Assembly (NCBI RefSeq): GCF_039982735.1
Contig: NZ_JBDWXV010000003.1
Span: 485,566-549,565 of the forward strand
Direction of reading: 5' to 3'
Length of the DNA: 64,000 nt
From: Saccharospirillum sp039982735
Lineage (GTDB): Bacteria; Pseudomonadota; Gammaproteobacteria; Pseudomonadales; Natronospirillaceae
In this document: positions 1 through 9,254 of the stretch, piece after piece
How the letters are laid out: every line of letters begins with the position of its first letter
Numbering within the stretch: the stretch's first letter is position 1
Translations under genes and position numbers: made by a program
Notes under the pieces: generated by a model
Seen by the model: only the letters and a program-made list of their open reading frames with translations
Database searches by the model: none
What the model was told of the DNA's origin: nothing

Positions 1-613
1 GCCGACGGCCGTCGACCCACCGACTGCGCGCCCCCCGGCACCGGCCAAGATTGAAGCTTTACCGGAATCAGCCGATACTCTGACTGACCCTGTCGCTACT
101 GCCCAGGCCAGACCGGAAGCGACGGCCGCGCAGTCGAGCAGCAGCGTGGCCACAGCGGTTGCGCAACACGCGAGCGCGCGCCAGGCCGTGCAAACGGCCA
201 TTGGCCAGGGGGATCTGGAACAGGCGCAACAGCGGCTGCGCGCCTGGATCAACCGCGAGCCGCAATTGGAAGAACCACGCATCTGGCTGGCCAAACTGTA
301 TTTGAACCAGGGTGATGCTGATCAGGCCGAAACCTTGCTGATCGGCTTGCAGAGCAGCGAAGCCGTGGGTTTGCGTGGTCTCATTCTGGAGCAAGGCGGG
401 CGCTATGCCGACGCTGCCCGCGTATTCGAAGCGCTGACACGGGAAGAGGCCAGCAACCCACAGTGGTGGCTGCACTGGGCCATCAACCTGGAAAACGGCG
501 GCAGGCTGGCGGAAGCCCGGCTTCTGTACCAGACTTATCTGGAGCAGTTTTCCGCACATAACGCACGGCTCACGGCCTTTGCGACAGAGCGTTATCGGGA
601 GCTGGCGGGGTAA
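1..613 (+). CDS. mshN: MshN-like TPR protein of the MSHA pilus system (5' end missing)
   Basis: Only the C-terminal 203 residues are in the window; the reading frame is open from base 2 without a start, so the gene begins upstream. The visible part is a Pro/Ala-rich linker (first ~50 residues) followed by helical TPR-type repeats, with segments such as ARQAVQTAIGQGDLEQAQQR and WLAKLYLNQGDADQAETLL. MshN is a TPR-containing scaffold of mannose-sensitive haemagglutinin type IV pilus assembly at the inner membrane. The assignment rests mainly on position, two genes before an mshE-type ATPase and an mshG-type membrane protein. The TAA stop lies 6 bp before the next gene, so the genes are co-transcribed. 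Confidence 0.6.
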   Translation, partial: PTAVDPPTARPPAPAKIEALPESADTLTDPVATAQARPEATAAQSSSSVATAVAQHASARQAVQTAIGQGDLEQAQQRLRAWINREPQLEEPRIWLAKLYLNQGDADQAETLLIGLQSSEAVGLRGLILEQGGRYADAARVFEALTREEASNPQWWLHWAINLENGGRLAEARLLYQTYLEQFSAHNARLTAFATERYRELAG

Positions 614-619
614 CACAGC

Positions 620-1453
620 ATGAACCGGTTATATGAACTGTTAAAAGACCATTCAAACCTGAACCTCGAGGTTCTGGAACAACACTACCTCGCCCTGGAC
701 AACGAAGACGATGAACGGGAACTGGGCAGAAGGCTTATTCTGGCCGGGCTGATCAAGCTTTCCGGCATTATGGAAATTGCCCTGCAGTACGACCTCTTTC
801 CAAAGGCCGATTCAGTGCTACGACGCCTGGCCGAAACACGCCAGCGCCACCAGGTGATCAAACCCAAGACCCACACCACCCGCTATCGGGTCAGCGAAGA
901 CGATGTGCCGGTCGACCAGATCGAGCTGATCGACATTGGCGTCAACCTGCCCATACCAACGCCCAACCTGAAGTCGTTTCGCGATACCAGTACCGATGAA
1001 AAACAGGTAACCGACATGGCCTATGAACTGGCGCAGATGAACCAGGTTCAGGAAGCCGAAATGTTCATGATTGATGCACAGGAGGAATTCCCGAAATCCA
1101 TGCGCATCTTCGTTTTGCTGGCCTGGCACTACTGCCGATGCCAGCATTTTAAAGACGCAATTAAGTGTTGCCACGCCGGACTCAAGCTTAACCCGTCGGT
1201 GTTTCCGCTGGTGGAATACATGGCCATCGCCGAACAGGCATTGGGCAAGCACTTGCTGGCCATCAATCATTTTCAGAAGCTCGCCTGTCTGCCCCGGGTA
1301 AAACCCATCTGGTACATGCAGCTGGCCTTGTCGCTGGAACGGGCCCGGCTGAGCATGGACGCCAAACAAAACTATCAGATGTTTCTGGCACTGAACACAG
1401 ACCCCGAATTGCAGCAATTCGCTCAACAACGCTCATCGATACTGGCTGGATAA
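620..1453 (+). CDS. TPR-like protein between mshN and mshE
   Basis: A 277-residue soluble protein with no signal peptide or membrane segment. The N-terminal ~70 residues are acidic and helical. The C-terminal half (residues ~130-270) reads as TPR-like helix pairs (AYELAQMNQVQEAEMFMIDA, FKDAIKCCHAGLKLNPSVFP, MQLALSLERARLSMDAKQNY). It starts 6 bp after the preceding stop, and its own stop abuts the mshE ATG with no gap, so it is translationally coupled to the ATPase. In the classical Vibrio order mshN is followed directly by mshE, so this is an extra cytoplasmic scaffold or adaptor candidate. I do not recognise a named family; the function is inferred from context only. Confidence 0.75.
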   Translation: MNRLYELLKDHSNLNLEVLEQHYLALDNEDDERELGRRLILAGLIKLSGIMEIALQYDLFPKADSVLRRLAETRQRHQVIKPKTHTTRYRVSEDDVPVDQIELIDIGVNLPIPTPNLKSFRDTSTDEKQVTDMAYELAQMNQVQEAEMFMIDAQEEFPKSMRIFVLLAWHYCRCQHFKDAIKCCHAGLKLNPSVFPLVEYMAIAEQALGKHLLAINHFQKLACLPRVKPIWYMQLALSLERARLSMDAKQNYQMFLALNTDPELQQFAQQRSSILAG

Positions 1454-3205
1454 ATGACTGAACCCCGAACTCTGGACACCACACCACAAAGCCGCAAGAA
1501 AATTCGACTGGGTGACCTGCTGGTCGAAGCCGGACTGATCTCCGAGGGTCAGCTTGGTCTGGCCCTGCAGGAACAAAAGCACACGGGCAAGAAAATTGGT
1601 CGCGTGCTGGTCGACATGGGGCTGGTGCCGGAAAACAAATTGCTCACCACCCTGTCGAAGCACCTGGATATCCCCTTCATCGAAATGCGCCAGTTCCAGC
1701 TCAAACAGGATGTGATGCAGCGGCTGGACGAATCCGTGGCACGGCGCTTTCGTTGCCTGCTGCTCGCCGACAATGCCGACGGCTTGCTGCTGGGCATGGC
1801 CGACCCGCTGGATCTGATGGCCATAGATGAAGTTGAGAAACGGCTGAAGAAAAACGTCAAACCCGCCATTGTGCGCGAAGCCGAACTGCTGGCCACCCTG
1901 GATTCGGTGTATCGGCGCACCGGTGAAATTGAATCCATCGCAGTCGAACTGGAAGGTGAACTGCGCGAAAGTGATTTCGACCTGGCCAATCTGGCTGACG
2001 ACAGCGACCTGCAAGATGCGCCAGTGGTGCGCTTGCTGCAAAGCCTGCTTGAAGACGCCGTCGCGGTGAACGCTTCCGACGTGCACATTGAACCCGATGA
2101 ATCCGTGTTTCGCATTCGCATGCGCGTCGATGGCGTGCTACAGGAACAAGTTATCAAGGAAAAGCGGGTTGCCTCAGCACTTGTGATGCGGCTTAAAATC
2201 ATGTCAAACCTCGATATTTCAGAACGGCGTATGCCACAGGACGGTCGCTTCAACATTCGTGTTAACAGCAAATCAATCGATGTGCGTTTATCCACCATGC
2301 CGGTTCAGTATGGCGAGTCGGTGGTGATGCGTTTGCTCGACCAGTCGTCCAGTTTGCAATCGCTCGAAGCACTGGGCATGCCTGAAGCCATTCGCCGGCG
2401 CTTTGAACTGATGGTCGAACGGCCCCACGGTTTGATTCTGGTCACCGGTCCAACCGGTAGCGGTAAAACGACGACACTGTATTCCGCCCTGAATTTGCTG
2501 AACCAGCCCAACCGGAAAATCATCACCGCTGAAGACCCGATCGAATACCGCATGTCGCGCATTAACCAGGTGCAGGTCAATCCGCGCATCGACCTCGATT
2601 TTGCCAGCATTTTGCGTTCGGCACTGCGTCAGGACCCGGATGTCATCCTGGTCGGCGAAATGCGCGACCAGGAAACGGTTTCCATCGGTGTCAGGGCGGC
2701 CCTGACCGGCCACCTGGTGATGAGCACCCTGCACACCAACGATGCCGTCTCCAGTGCCATGCGCCTGGCCGACATGGGCGTTGAATCTTACCTGGTGGCG
2801 TCGGCTCTGCGCGGCATCATGGCGCAGCGGCTGCTGCGCAAGGTCTGTGAAGAATGTCGCCAGCCATACCGGCCCGAAGTCCGCGAACAACTATGGCTCG
2901 ACAATCTGGCGAATGGCCGCTTCTCGCAACAGACCTTCTACCGGGGAACCGGCTGTTATCACTGCAACAATACGGGTTACCGCGGGCGTGTGGGGGTTTA
3001 CGAGTGGCTAGAGCTGGATGAAGCCATGCTGATTGCATTGCGCGATCAGGATCACAATGCCTTTGTCGCTGCCGCGCGCGCTAACGCCCAATTCAAACCC
3101 ATGGAGGAATGGGCGCTTGAGTATGCGGTAGACGGCATAACCGACTTGTCAGAGGTCTTCAAAATCACCATCGACCTGAATGACCTGGTGGCAGACCATG
3201 GCTGA
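1454..3205 (+). CDS. mshE: MshE-type pilus extension ATPase (GspE/PilB family)
   Basis: A 583-residue secretion/pilus ATPase that powers pilin polymerisation from the cytoplasmic face. The N-terminal ~150 residues form the MshEN region (RLGDLLVEAGLISEGQLGLA), which in Vibrio MshE binds cyclic di-GMP. The ATPase core has Walker A GPTGSGKT at 332-339, an Asp-box/Walker B DPDVILVGE at 394-402, and a His box around LVMSTLHTND. A tetracysteine zinc site (CEEC and CYHC) lies near residues 465-500, as in GspE/PilB. The length is normal for the family. The stop overlaps the start of mshG by 8 bp. Control by c-di-GMP is inferred; a GGDEF/EAL protein is encoded 2.4 kb downstream. Confidence 0.88.
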   Translation: MTEPRTLDTTPQSRKKIRLGDLLVEAGLISEGQLGLALQEQKHTGKKIGRVLVDMGLVPENKLLTTLSKHLDIPFIEMRQFQLKQDVMQRLDESVARRFRCLLLADNADGLLLGMADPLDLMAIDEVEKRLKKNVKPAIVREAELLATLDSVYRRTGEIESIAVELEGELRESDFDLANLADDSDLQDAPVVRLLQSLLEDAVAVNASDVHIEPDESVFRIRMRVDGVLQEQVIKEKRVASALVMRLKIMSNLDISERRMPQDGRFNIRVNSKSIDVRLSTMPVQYGESVVMRLLDQSSSLQSLEALGMPEAIRRRFELMVERPHGLILVTGPTGSGKTTTLYSALNLLNQPNRKIITAEDPIEYRMSRINQVQVNPRIDLDFASILRSALRQDPDVILVGEMRDQETVSIGVRAALTGHLVMSTLHTNDAVSSAMRLADMGVESYLVASALRGIMAQRLLRKVCEECRQPYRPEVREQLWLDNLANGRFSQQTFYRGTGCYHCNNTGYRGRVGVYEWLELDEAMLIALRDQDHNAFVAAARANAQFKPMEEWALEYAVDGITDLSEVFKITIDLNDLVADHG

Positions 3206-4433
3206 GTATTTTTACCAGGGTCGCAATGCCGAAGGGCGCCAGGTAGAAGGACAACTGGAGGCCGCTTCACAAAGCGCCCTGCTGCAATTGCTCAAACGCC
3301 AGAGCATTATCGCCACCCGTATTGAACCGGTGGCAAAACCATCGTCCCGAAACATTGATGTGTCCGCCCTGCTCGGTCGCTATACCCAGCGCAAGGCCAA
3401 AGTCAGCATCGACGAACTGATCATGTTTTGCCGTCAGATGTACGCGCTGTCGCGTTCGGGGATTCCGCTGATGCGGGCCATCAACGGCCTCGCCGATGCC
3501 ACCCGTTCGCCACGCCTGGGCGAGGTCCTCGGCGATGTAGCCCGCATTCTCACCCAGGGCTCCCCCCTGTCGACGGCGTTTCGCAGCCACCCGGATGTCT
3601 TCAACGACCTGTTCATCGCGATGATTCGCATGGGCGAGTCCACCGGCCGGCTCGATACCGCCTTTCAACAACTGGTCAGCCACCTGGAGCTGGAAAAAGA
3701 CACACGCAAACGCATCGCTTCGGCTACCCGCTACCCCATCATCGTCGTTGCCGCCATATCCCTGGCGATGGTGGTCATCAACTTTATGGTGATTCCGGCC
3801 TTCGCCGGGGTATTTGCCAAGCTGGGCGCTGACCTGCCCATTCCAACCCGCATCCTAATCACCAGCTCAGACATCATGATCAGTACCTGGCCCTACTTGC
3901 TGGGCCTGATTGTACTGGGGATATACGCCTTCAAACGCTGGAAAAAAACGCCTCAGGGTGCCCTGGCATGGGATCGTCAGATACTGCGCTTCCCGCTGAT
4001 GGGCGGCATCTACGAACGCATTGCACTGGGCCGGTTCGCCCGCCCTTTCGCCATGATGCTGGAAGCCGGGGTACCGCTGCTACAGGCACTGAGCGTCGCC
4101 AGCCGGACCGTGGGCAACAAGTACATTGGTAAGGGCATTGAAGGCATGATGTCGGGCATTGAACGGGGTGAATCGCTACAGGCTACGGCCTCGGCCAGTG
4201 GTTTGTTCAACCCGCTGATTTTGCAAATGATCGCCGTTGGCGAAGAAACCGGTAATGTCGGTGGTTTGCTGGTCGACATCGCCGATTTTTACGACCAGGA
4301 AGTCGAATACGATCTGAAACGACTGGCCGAGGCGATTGAACCGATCCTGTTGCTGTTTATGGGCATGATGGTGCTGGTGTTGGCCCTGGGCGTGTTTTTG
4401 CCCATGTGGGATCTGGGTGCTGCCTTCGGCTAA
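3198..4433 (+). CDS. mshG: MshG-type pilus inner-membrane platform protein (GspF/PilC family)
   Basis: A 411-residue integral membrane protein forming the platform of the pilus machine that contacts the MshE ATPase. It has the duplicated GspF cytoplasmic domain: first copy near residues 65-190 (FCRQMYALSRSGIPLMRAIN), second near 270-390 (RFARPFAMMLEAGVPLLQAL). Membrane segments lie at about 170-200, 225-245 and the C-terminus (LLLFMGMMVLVLALGVFLPM). I use ATG 3198 (MAEYFYQ), which matches the family N-terminus and overlaps the mshE stop. An upstream in-frame ATG at 3180 would add six residues. It is the last pilus gene here; no mshF, mshB or pilin gene follows. Confidence 0.85.
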   Translation: MAEYFYQGRNAEGRQVEGQLEAASQSALLQLLKRQSIIATRIEPVAKPSSRNIDVSALLGRYTQRKAKVSIDELIMFCRQMYALSRSGIPLMRAINGLADATRSPRLGEVLGDVARILTQGSPLSTAFRSHPDVFNDLFIAMIRMGESTGRLDTAFQQLVSHLELEKDTRKRIASATRYPIIVVAAISLAMVVINFMVIPAFAGVFAKLGADLPIPTRILITSSDIMISTWPYLLGLIVLGIYAFKRWKKTPQGALAWDRQILRFPLMGGIYERIALGRFARPFAMMLEAGVPLLQALSVASRTVGNKYIGKGIEGMMSGIERGESLQATASASGLFNPLILQMIAVGEETGNVGGLLVDIADFYDQEVEYDLKRLAEAIEPILLLFMGMMVLVLALGVFLPMWDLGAAFG

Positions 4434-4532
4434 TAGCCCCGCGCCTTCGGCTAGACAAACAAACAGCTCACTCCTAAACTGACGTAACCGGGATGTACCC
4501 AACACGACTCAGGGATAGACGGGGATTGATGT

Positions 4533-5561
4533 ATGAGTGAACTCGATTCTAATTGCGCCCGGTTACCTCCAGGCAGACGCCACACAATCTCCCGCTTCTT
4601 CAGCAATCTGACGCCTGCGTCCCTGAGCCTGATCGCCAGCCTGCTGGTGCTCTGTGCCTTGCCGGGTGTCAGAGCAAGCGACTTTCCCAACCGCCCACTG
4701 ACTATGGTCATTGGTTTCAACCCGGGCGGCAGCACTGACATTCAGGCTCAGGCCCTGGCTGAGGTGCTGGAAGACGAGCTTGGCCAGCCAGTAGAGCGAC
4801 TCTACCTGCCAGGCGCTGGCGGTGGTGTTGCGGCTGCCCTGGTGGCAAGCAGTACCGACCAGGGTTACCTGATGATGTTTGGTTCATCGCTACCCTATAC
4901 CTTTACCCCCCTGGTAACCGACGCTTCCTTCGATCTGAACAGTTTTCGTTATGTGTCGGCACTGGCACTGGATCAGTCGGCGTTGGTCACCGGTGGTAAC
5001 AAGCCGTACCGCACCTGGGCAGAATTACTGGATTACGCCCGCGAGAAAGACGAACTGACAGTCGCCTCCCAGACCTCACAAGATCGCTTTGTCATCAATA
5101 TGATCTCCCGTCGAGAGGGCATTCCACTGCGTATCGTGCCCACCACGGGAGGGGCTGGCATGGCACCCATGGTACTGGCGGGCGACGTTGACTTTGCATT
5201 CAGTGGCGGAACGCACACCCAGTACACTGAATCGGGCGAGATGGTCGTGCTGATGGGGCTCGTTAATGAACGGCTGATTGGTTACCCGGACGCGCCCGCC
5301 ATTGGCGAGCTCGGCTACGATGTCTCGATGCAGAACCCACGGGTGGTGGTGGTACCCGCCGATACGCCGGACGACCAGGTCAACGTTCTGTCCGCCGCCC
5401 TGTCCAAAGCCACGCAGGACCCCCGTTTTATTCAGGCCACCGAACGGGTTCGCCTGCCCATCACCTTCTGGGATGAACCCCGGTTACAGTCCTACTTTGA
5501 ACAGCAAGTTGAAAACTATCGCTGGCTGATTCAGGAGTATGGTGAAGTCGATGAGAACTGA
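4533..5561 (+). CDS. TctC/Bug family tricarboxylate-type periplasmic binding protein
   Basis: A 342-residue secreted binding protein of the tripartite tricarboxylate transporter (TTT) family. After a polar N-terminal stretch there is a hydrophobic signal segment (SLIASLLVLCALPGV, ~residues 34-48) with likely cleavage near VRAS-DFPN. The mature protein opens with the family signature FPNRPLTMVIGFNPGGSTD, followed by a PGAGGGVAAALVA segment. TctC proteins deliver citrate-like or other carboxylates to TctAB membrane subunits; no tctA or tctB is in this window, so this is an orphan receptor, which is common in Bug families. The ligand cannot be predicted. The ~25 residues before the signal core are unusually long and the start could lie further in. 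Confidence 0.8.
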   Translation: MSELDSNCARLPPGRRHTISRFFSNLTPASLSLIASLLVLCALPGVRASDFPNRPLTMVIGFNPGGSTDIQAQALAEVLEDELGQPVERLYLPGAGGGVAAALVASSTDQGYLMMFGSSLPYTFTPLVTDASFDLNSFRYVSALALDQSALVTGGNKPYRTWAELLDYAREKDELTVASQTSQDRFVINMISRREGIPLRIVPTTGGAGMAPMVLAGDVDFAFSGGTHTQYTESGEMVVLMGLVNERLIGYPDAPAIGELGYDVSMQNPRVVVVPADTPDDQVNVLSAALSKATQDPRFIQATERVRLPITFWDEPRLQSYFEQQVENYRWLIQEYGEVDEN

Positions 5562-5593
5562 ACATCCCAACCTACACGCCAACCGGGGTATGA

Positions 5594-8347
5594 ATGCCAA
5601 AGCATTCGACGCTTGACGCCAATGGGTCAGTGAGAAGGCGCTTCCTTGAATTGAAATTCATTACCCGCATCGCCCTCGTCTTTGGCGCACTGGGGCTAAT
5701 AACGCTCTTTTTTTCCATGCTTTATGCTGTCGAAACCGCACAGGACAGCCTCGACAGTGAAATTCAAAACGCCTTGCGCCAACATCACCGGACGGCCGCC
5801 AACCTTTATACCAACCGGCTCGACCTGCTAGATGCCTATTTGCAAAGCGCGGCAGCCAACCGGGTATTCACCTCGATCGCCAGTGGCACAACCAGTCTCG
5901 ATTCAGCAAACGATGATATAGCCTATATGTTTCAGGATTCGGCGCTGGGAAACAACATTGATGTCCTGTTCATCACCGACGCCTCCGGCCAATTGCTGTT
6001 CGATGCCAGTCTGCCCCTCTACGATATCAACCCCATGCTGAGCCAATTGCGTTCGCCCGTGCACTACACCCATCGCTGGCTGATTGAAGATACTGAACCG
6101 CTGACGGCCATTCTGAAAGCGGCACCACTTTTTGACCCTGCCTCGCTCAGACTTCGCGGCTACCTCTATATTGGTCTGGCCATTGGCCAGAATCGCACTT
6201 TGTTGAATGATATTGCCAAACTGGCCGATGCTGATGTGATCAAGATCGGGCTGGGTGACCAGGAGCTGATTCGCCAGACCGAACTGGACTATAGCGGCGG
6301 CGCGTCCTATGCGCAGCCATTCGGTGTCGTTGAGCAAAAAGACAACGTCTATCTGAAAACACTGCCATTAGACATTGCCAGCAACCGCGATGACGTCTGG
6401 ATCGAACTCGGCCTGTCGGCCGACCACTTTCCGCCCGTAGCTGAAACCTACCAGAGAACGTTCTTTGCCCTGTCGGCCGGGTTCATTCTGCTTTTTGCAT
6501 TCGCCACCTGGCTGGTCCATCTTAACCACAACCGGAGCATCAGCAATCTGCTGCAGTACATTGCAAATACCCGGCAAAGTACCCGGGCTGCACCGTTTAA
6601 AACCGGTGGCATCTACGAGCACAATCAGGTCGGACTTGCCATGCAGCGCATGGTGTACGAACTGAATATTGCCGCCAACGTGTTTGAGTCGGCGCAGGGC
6701 ATGCTGGTCACCGATGGCGCAACCCGTATTTTAAAAGTTAACGAAGCCTTCACCCGGATGACCGGTTACCGCCAGGAAGACATTGCCGGCTCACTCATGA
6801 GTCTGATAGAACCTGACCGGCATGACGAAGACATCAACCAGATCATTGAACAAAGCCTGGCCAGCACCGGCAGCTGGCAGGGCGAAGCCTGGGGGCAACG
6901 CAAGAACGGAGAGCATTACCTGCAATGGATGCACATTACCGCCGTGTTGTCGGATGACGGCGACACCGTGCAGAACTTTGTCGTGACCATCGTTGACACC
7001 ACGGAACGCAAAGCGGCCGAACAGCGCATTGAACAACTGGCCTTTTATGACCAGCTCACCAGCATGCCCAACCGACGCATGTTGATGGACCGCCTCACAA
7101 GAGCCCTGGCAGCCGCTACCAGCACCGAACAATATGGTGCCTTGCTCTACATCGACCTCGATGATTTCAAAACCCTTAACGATACCCGGGGGCACGATAC
7201 CGGCGACCTGTTTCTGCAACAAGTTGCCGAACGGCTTGTCGGTTGCATTCGCCATACTGATACCGTGGCACGCATTGGTGGTGACGAGTTCATCATTTTG
7301 CTGGAAAGTCTCTCGGCAAGTGTCAGCAATGCCACCGAATTTGCCGACGCATTGGCCACCAATGTGCTGGACGCCTTCAGGCAACCTTTCTTTATGCCCA
7401 ATCTGGAACATTTCAGCACCCTGAGTATCGGGATTACTCTGTTCAGCAACCACTCGCACAGTGTTGATGAATTGCTCAAACAAGCTGATCTGGCCATGTA
7501 TCAGGCGAAGGACGCGGGCAAGAACACCGCCCGTTTTTTCACCCCCGACATGCAGGCCCGGGTGCTAGAGCACCTGGAAATGGCCAACGAAATTCGCACG
7601 GCCATCAAGGAGCAGCAATTCGAACTCTTTTTACAGCCCCAAGTCGATGTCGACCACACCATTATCGGTGCCGAAAGCTTGCTGCGCTGGCATCACCCCA
7701 GCCGCGGCCTGCTGCCACCGACTGAAGTGATACAGGTGGCAGAAGAAACCGGTCTGATTAATCCTCTGGGTAACTGGGTGCTCGAACGTTCCTGCGAAAT
7801 ATTGGCCGGTTGGGCAAAGGATCCGGCCCTGTCTCAGCTGACCCTATCGGTCAACATCAGCGCGCGGCAGTTGCATCAGCCCGATTTCGTCGCCGAGGTA
7901 GTGCGCATTGTTCAACAGGCCCGCGCACCCGCTGCGCTGCTGAAACTCGAACTGACAGAAAGCATGTTACTGGAAGATGTGCAGGACACCATTGCCAAGA
8001 TGCAACGGCTACGTTTGCAGGGCATCGGGTTTTCTCTCGATGATTTTGGCACCGGCTATTCGTCGCTGTCCTACCTGAAACAACTGCCTTTGGATCAACT
8101 GAAAATCGACCGCACCTTCGTCAACGACCTGACCACCAACCCGGACGATTCCGACATCGCCCGGACGATCATTTCGCTGGCCTCAAGTCTGTCGATCAAC
8201 GCTATAGCCGAGGGTGTCGAGACCGCCGAGCAAGCGCGGTTACTGAAACAGTTTGGCTGCCAGGCTTATCAGGGCTACTACTTCGGCCACCCAGTGCCGC
8301 TGGCAGAGTTTGAACGCAGTGTAAAAGCAGCGTACCAGCCAGGTTAG
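5594..8347 (+). CDS. Membrane-anchored PAS-GGDEF-EAL cyclic di-GMP signalling protein
   Basis: A 917-residue bifunctional-type protein. TM1 is near residues 23-45 (IALVFGALGLITLFFSMLYA). A ~240-residue periplasmic sensor follows, then TM2 near 288-310 (FALSAGFILLFAFATWLV). Next come a PAS domain (~355-480), a GGDEF domain with intact GGDEF at 562-566 and a product-inhibition I-site RHTD at 553-556, and an EAL domain. The EAL signature reads E694-S695-L696, keeping the metal-binding Glu. Other catalytic loops are present: NISARQL, DDFGTGYSS, KIDRTFV and EGVET. It may both make and degrade c-di-GMP, which could link it to the upstream MSHA genes since MshE proteins bind c-di-GMP; that link is inference. 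Confidence 0.9.
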   Translation: MPKHSTLDANGSVRRRFLELKFITRIALVFGALGLITLFFSMLYAVETAQDSLDSEIQNALRQHHRTAANLYTNRLDLLDAYLQSAAANRVFTSIASGTTSLDSANDDIAYMFQDSALGNNIDVLFITDASGQLLFDASLPLYDINPMLSQLRSPVHYTHRWLIEDTEPLTAILKAAPLFDPASLRLRGYLYIGLAIGQNRTLLNDIAKLADADVIKIGLGDQELIRQTELDYSGGASYAQPFGVVEQKDNVYLKTLPLDIASNRDDVWIELGLSADHFPPVAETYQRTFFALSAGFILLFAFATWLVHLNHNRSISNLLQYIANTRQSTRAAPFKTGGIYEHNQVGLAMQRMVYELNIAANVFESAQGMLVTDGATRILKVNEAFTRMTGYRQEDIAGSLMSLIEPDRHDEDINQIIEQSLASTGSWQGEAWGQRKNGEHYLQWMHITAVLSDDGDTVQNFVVTIVDTTERKAAEQRIEQLAFYDQLTSMPNRRMLMDRLTRALAAATSTEQYGALLYIDLDDFKTLNDTRGHDTGDLFLQQVAERLVGCIRHTDTVARIGGDEFIILLESLSASVSNATEFADALATNVLDAFRQPFFMPNLEHFSTLSIGITLFSNHSHSVDELLKQADLAMYQAKDAGKNTARFFTPDMQARVLEHLEMANEIRTAIKEQQFELFLQPQVDVDHTIIGAESLLRWHHPSRGLLPPTEVIQVAEETGLINPLGNWVLERSCEILAGWAKDPALSQLTLSVNISARQLHQPDFVAEVVRIVQQARAPAALLKLELTESMLLEDVQDTIAKMQRLRLQGIGFSLDDFGTGYSSLSYLKQLPLDQLKIDRTFVNDLTTNPDDSDIARTIISLASSLSINAIAEGVETAEQARLLKQFGCQAYQGYYFGHPVPLAEFERSVKAAYQPG

Positions 8348-8480
8348 TGAACCGTTCGCGGATGCGAGGGACGCGCTTGTAACGCGGCGTTAACCGACTT
8401 ATTCTCTGGCGTTACTCAGGTTGGCGTTAGACCGACCCGTTATTAGTCATGTCAGGGATGATCCAGCTGGATACACAACG

Positions 8481-9254
8481 ATGCTTGATCACTGGCCCGC
8501 CCCCGTGCGCCGCACCCTGTTTAAACTGGTCGGTGTTAACTGGGCCGAGCAATTACTGAACGATGCCTGGCAAACCGGCGATGGCGACCTGCATGCCATG
8601 CTCGATACCCTGTTGCGCCGAAACCAATTTTCGCTGACTGCCGAGAACACCGACCTGCTCGATGACCTGGGCAGTTGCATTGTTGCCGGTAATCATCCGC
8701 ATGGTCTCTTCGACGGGCTGGGCCTGGCCTGGCTGGCCAGTCGAACCCGGGTACCGACGCGCATCATGGCGCGTAATTTTCTGAACGTGTTTGGCCCGCT
8801 GCGCAAGGTGTTTCTGTCGGTCAACCTGGACAGCGAACGTCGCTCTCTGGGTGGCAGCAAAACACTGGCGGCCGCCAGCCAATGGTTGCAGGAAGAGGGG
8901 CGGCTGGTTATTACGCCGGCCGGCGGGCTGAGCCAGGCGCGACCATTCTGGGGGAACGCCACCGACCCCGCATGGCGTACCGGCATCATTCGGCTGGCTC
9001 GCGAGACCAATCGCCCCATCGTGCTGGTCGATGTGCAAATGCCACGCGCGCCTGTGCGCCAGCTGTTGCATCGCATTCACCCGGTGCTGCGAGCGATTGT
9101 ACAGGTTTGGGCGTACCGGCTGGGCAGGCACCAGCACATTCACATGCGGGTCGTCGAGGTGATAGCGGTCAGTGAACTGCCGTCAGAGAGCAGCCTGGCA
9201 GACCAGGCTCTGTGGTTGCAAAACCGGTTGCATCTGGCCCAACAGGCCGGTTAA
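8481..9254 (+). CDS. PlsC-like (hemolysin/OlsA-type) acyltransferase
   Basis: A protein of about 257 residues resembling membrane-associated 1-acyl-glycerol-3-phosphate or lyso-ornithine-lipid acyltransferases. The signature NHPHGLFDGL (an H-x5-D form of the acyltransferase motif) is followed by an RIMARNFLNVFG segment, a hydrophobic ILE-type strand and ITPAGGLSQARPFWG, which matches the downstream substrate-pocket motif of this clan. There is no clear membrane span beyond amphipathic helices. I chose ATG 8481 (MLDHWPAPVRR); the frame is open to a TTG at 8421, which would add 20 residues, and neither has a strong Shine-Dalgarno. The gene converges on the next one, whose stop codon overlaps its own. 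The acyl acceptor is unknown. Confidence 0.7.
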   Translation: MLDHWPAPVRRTLFKLVGVNWAEQLLNDAWQTGDGDLHAMLDTLLRRNQFSLTAENTDLLDDLGSCIVAGNHPHGLFDGLGLAWLASRTRVPTRIMARNFLNVFGPLRKVFLSVNLDSERRSLGGSKTLAAASQWLQEEGRLVITPAGGLSQARPFWGNATDPAWRTGIIRLARETNRPIVLVDVQMPRAPVRQLLHRIHPVLRAIVQVWAYRLGRHQHIHMRVVEVIAVSELPSESSLADQALWLQNRLHLAQQAG

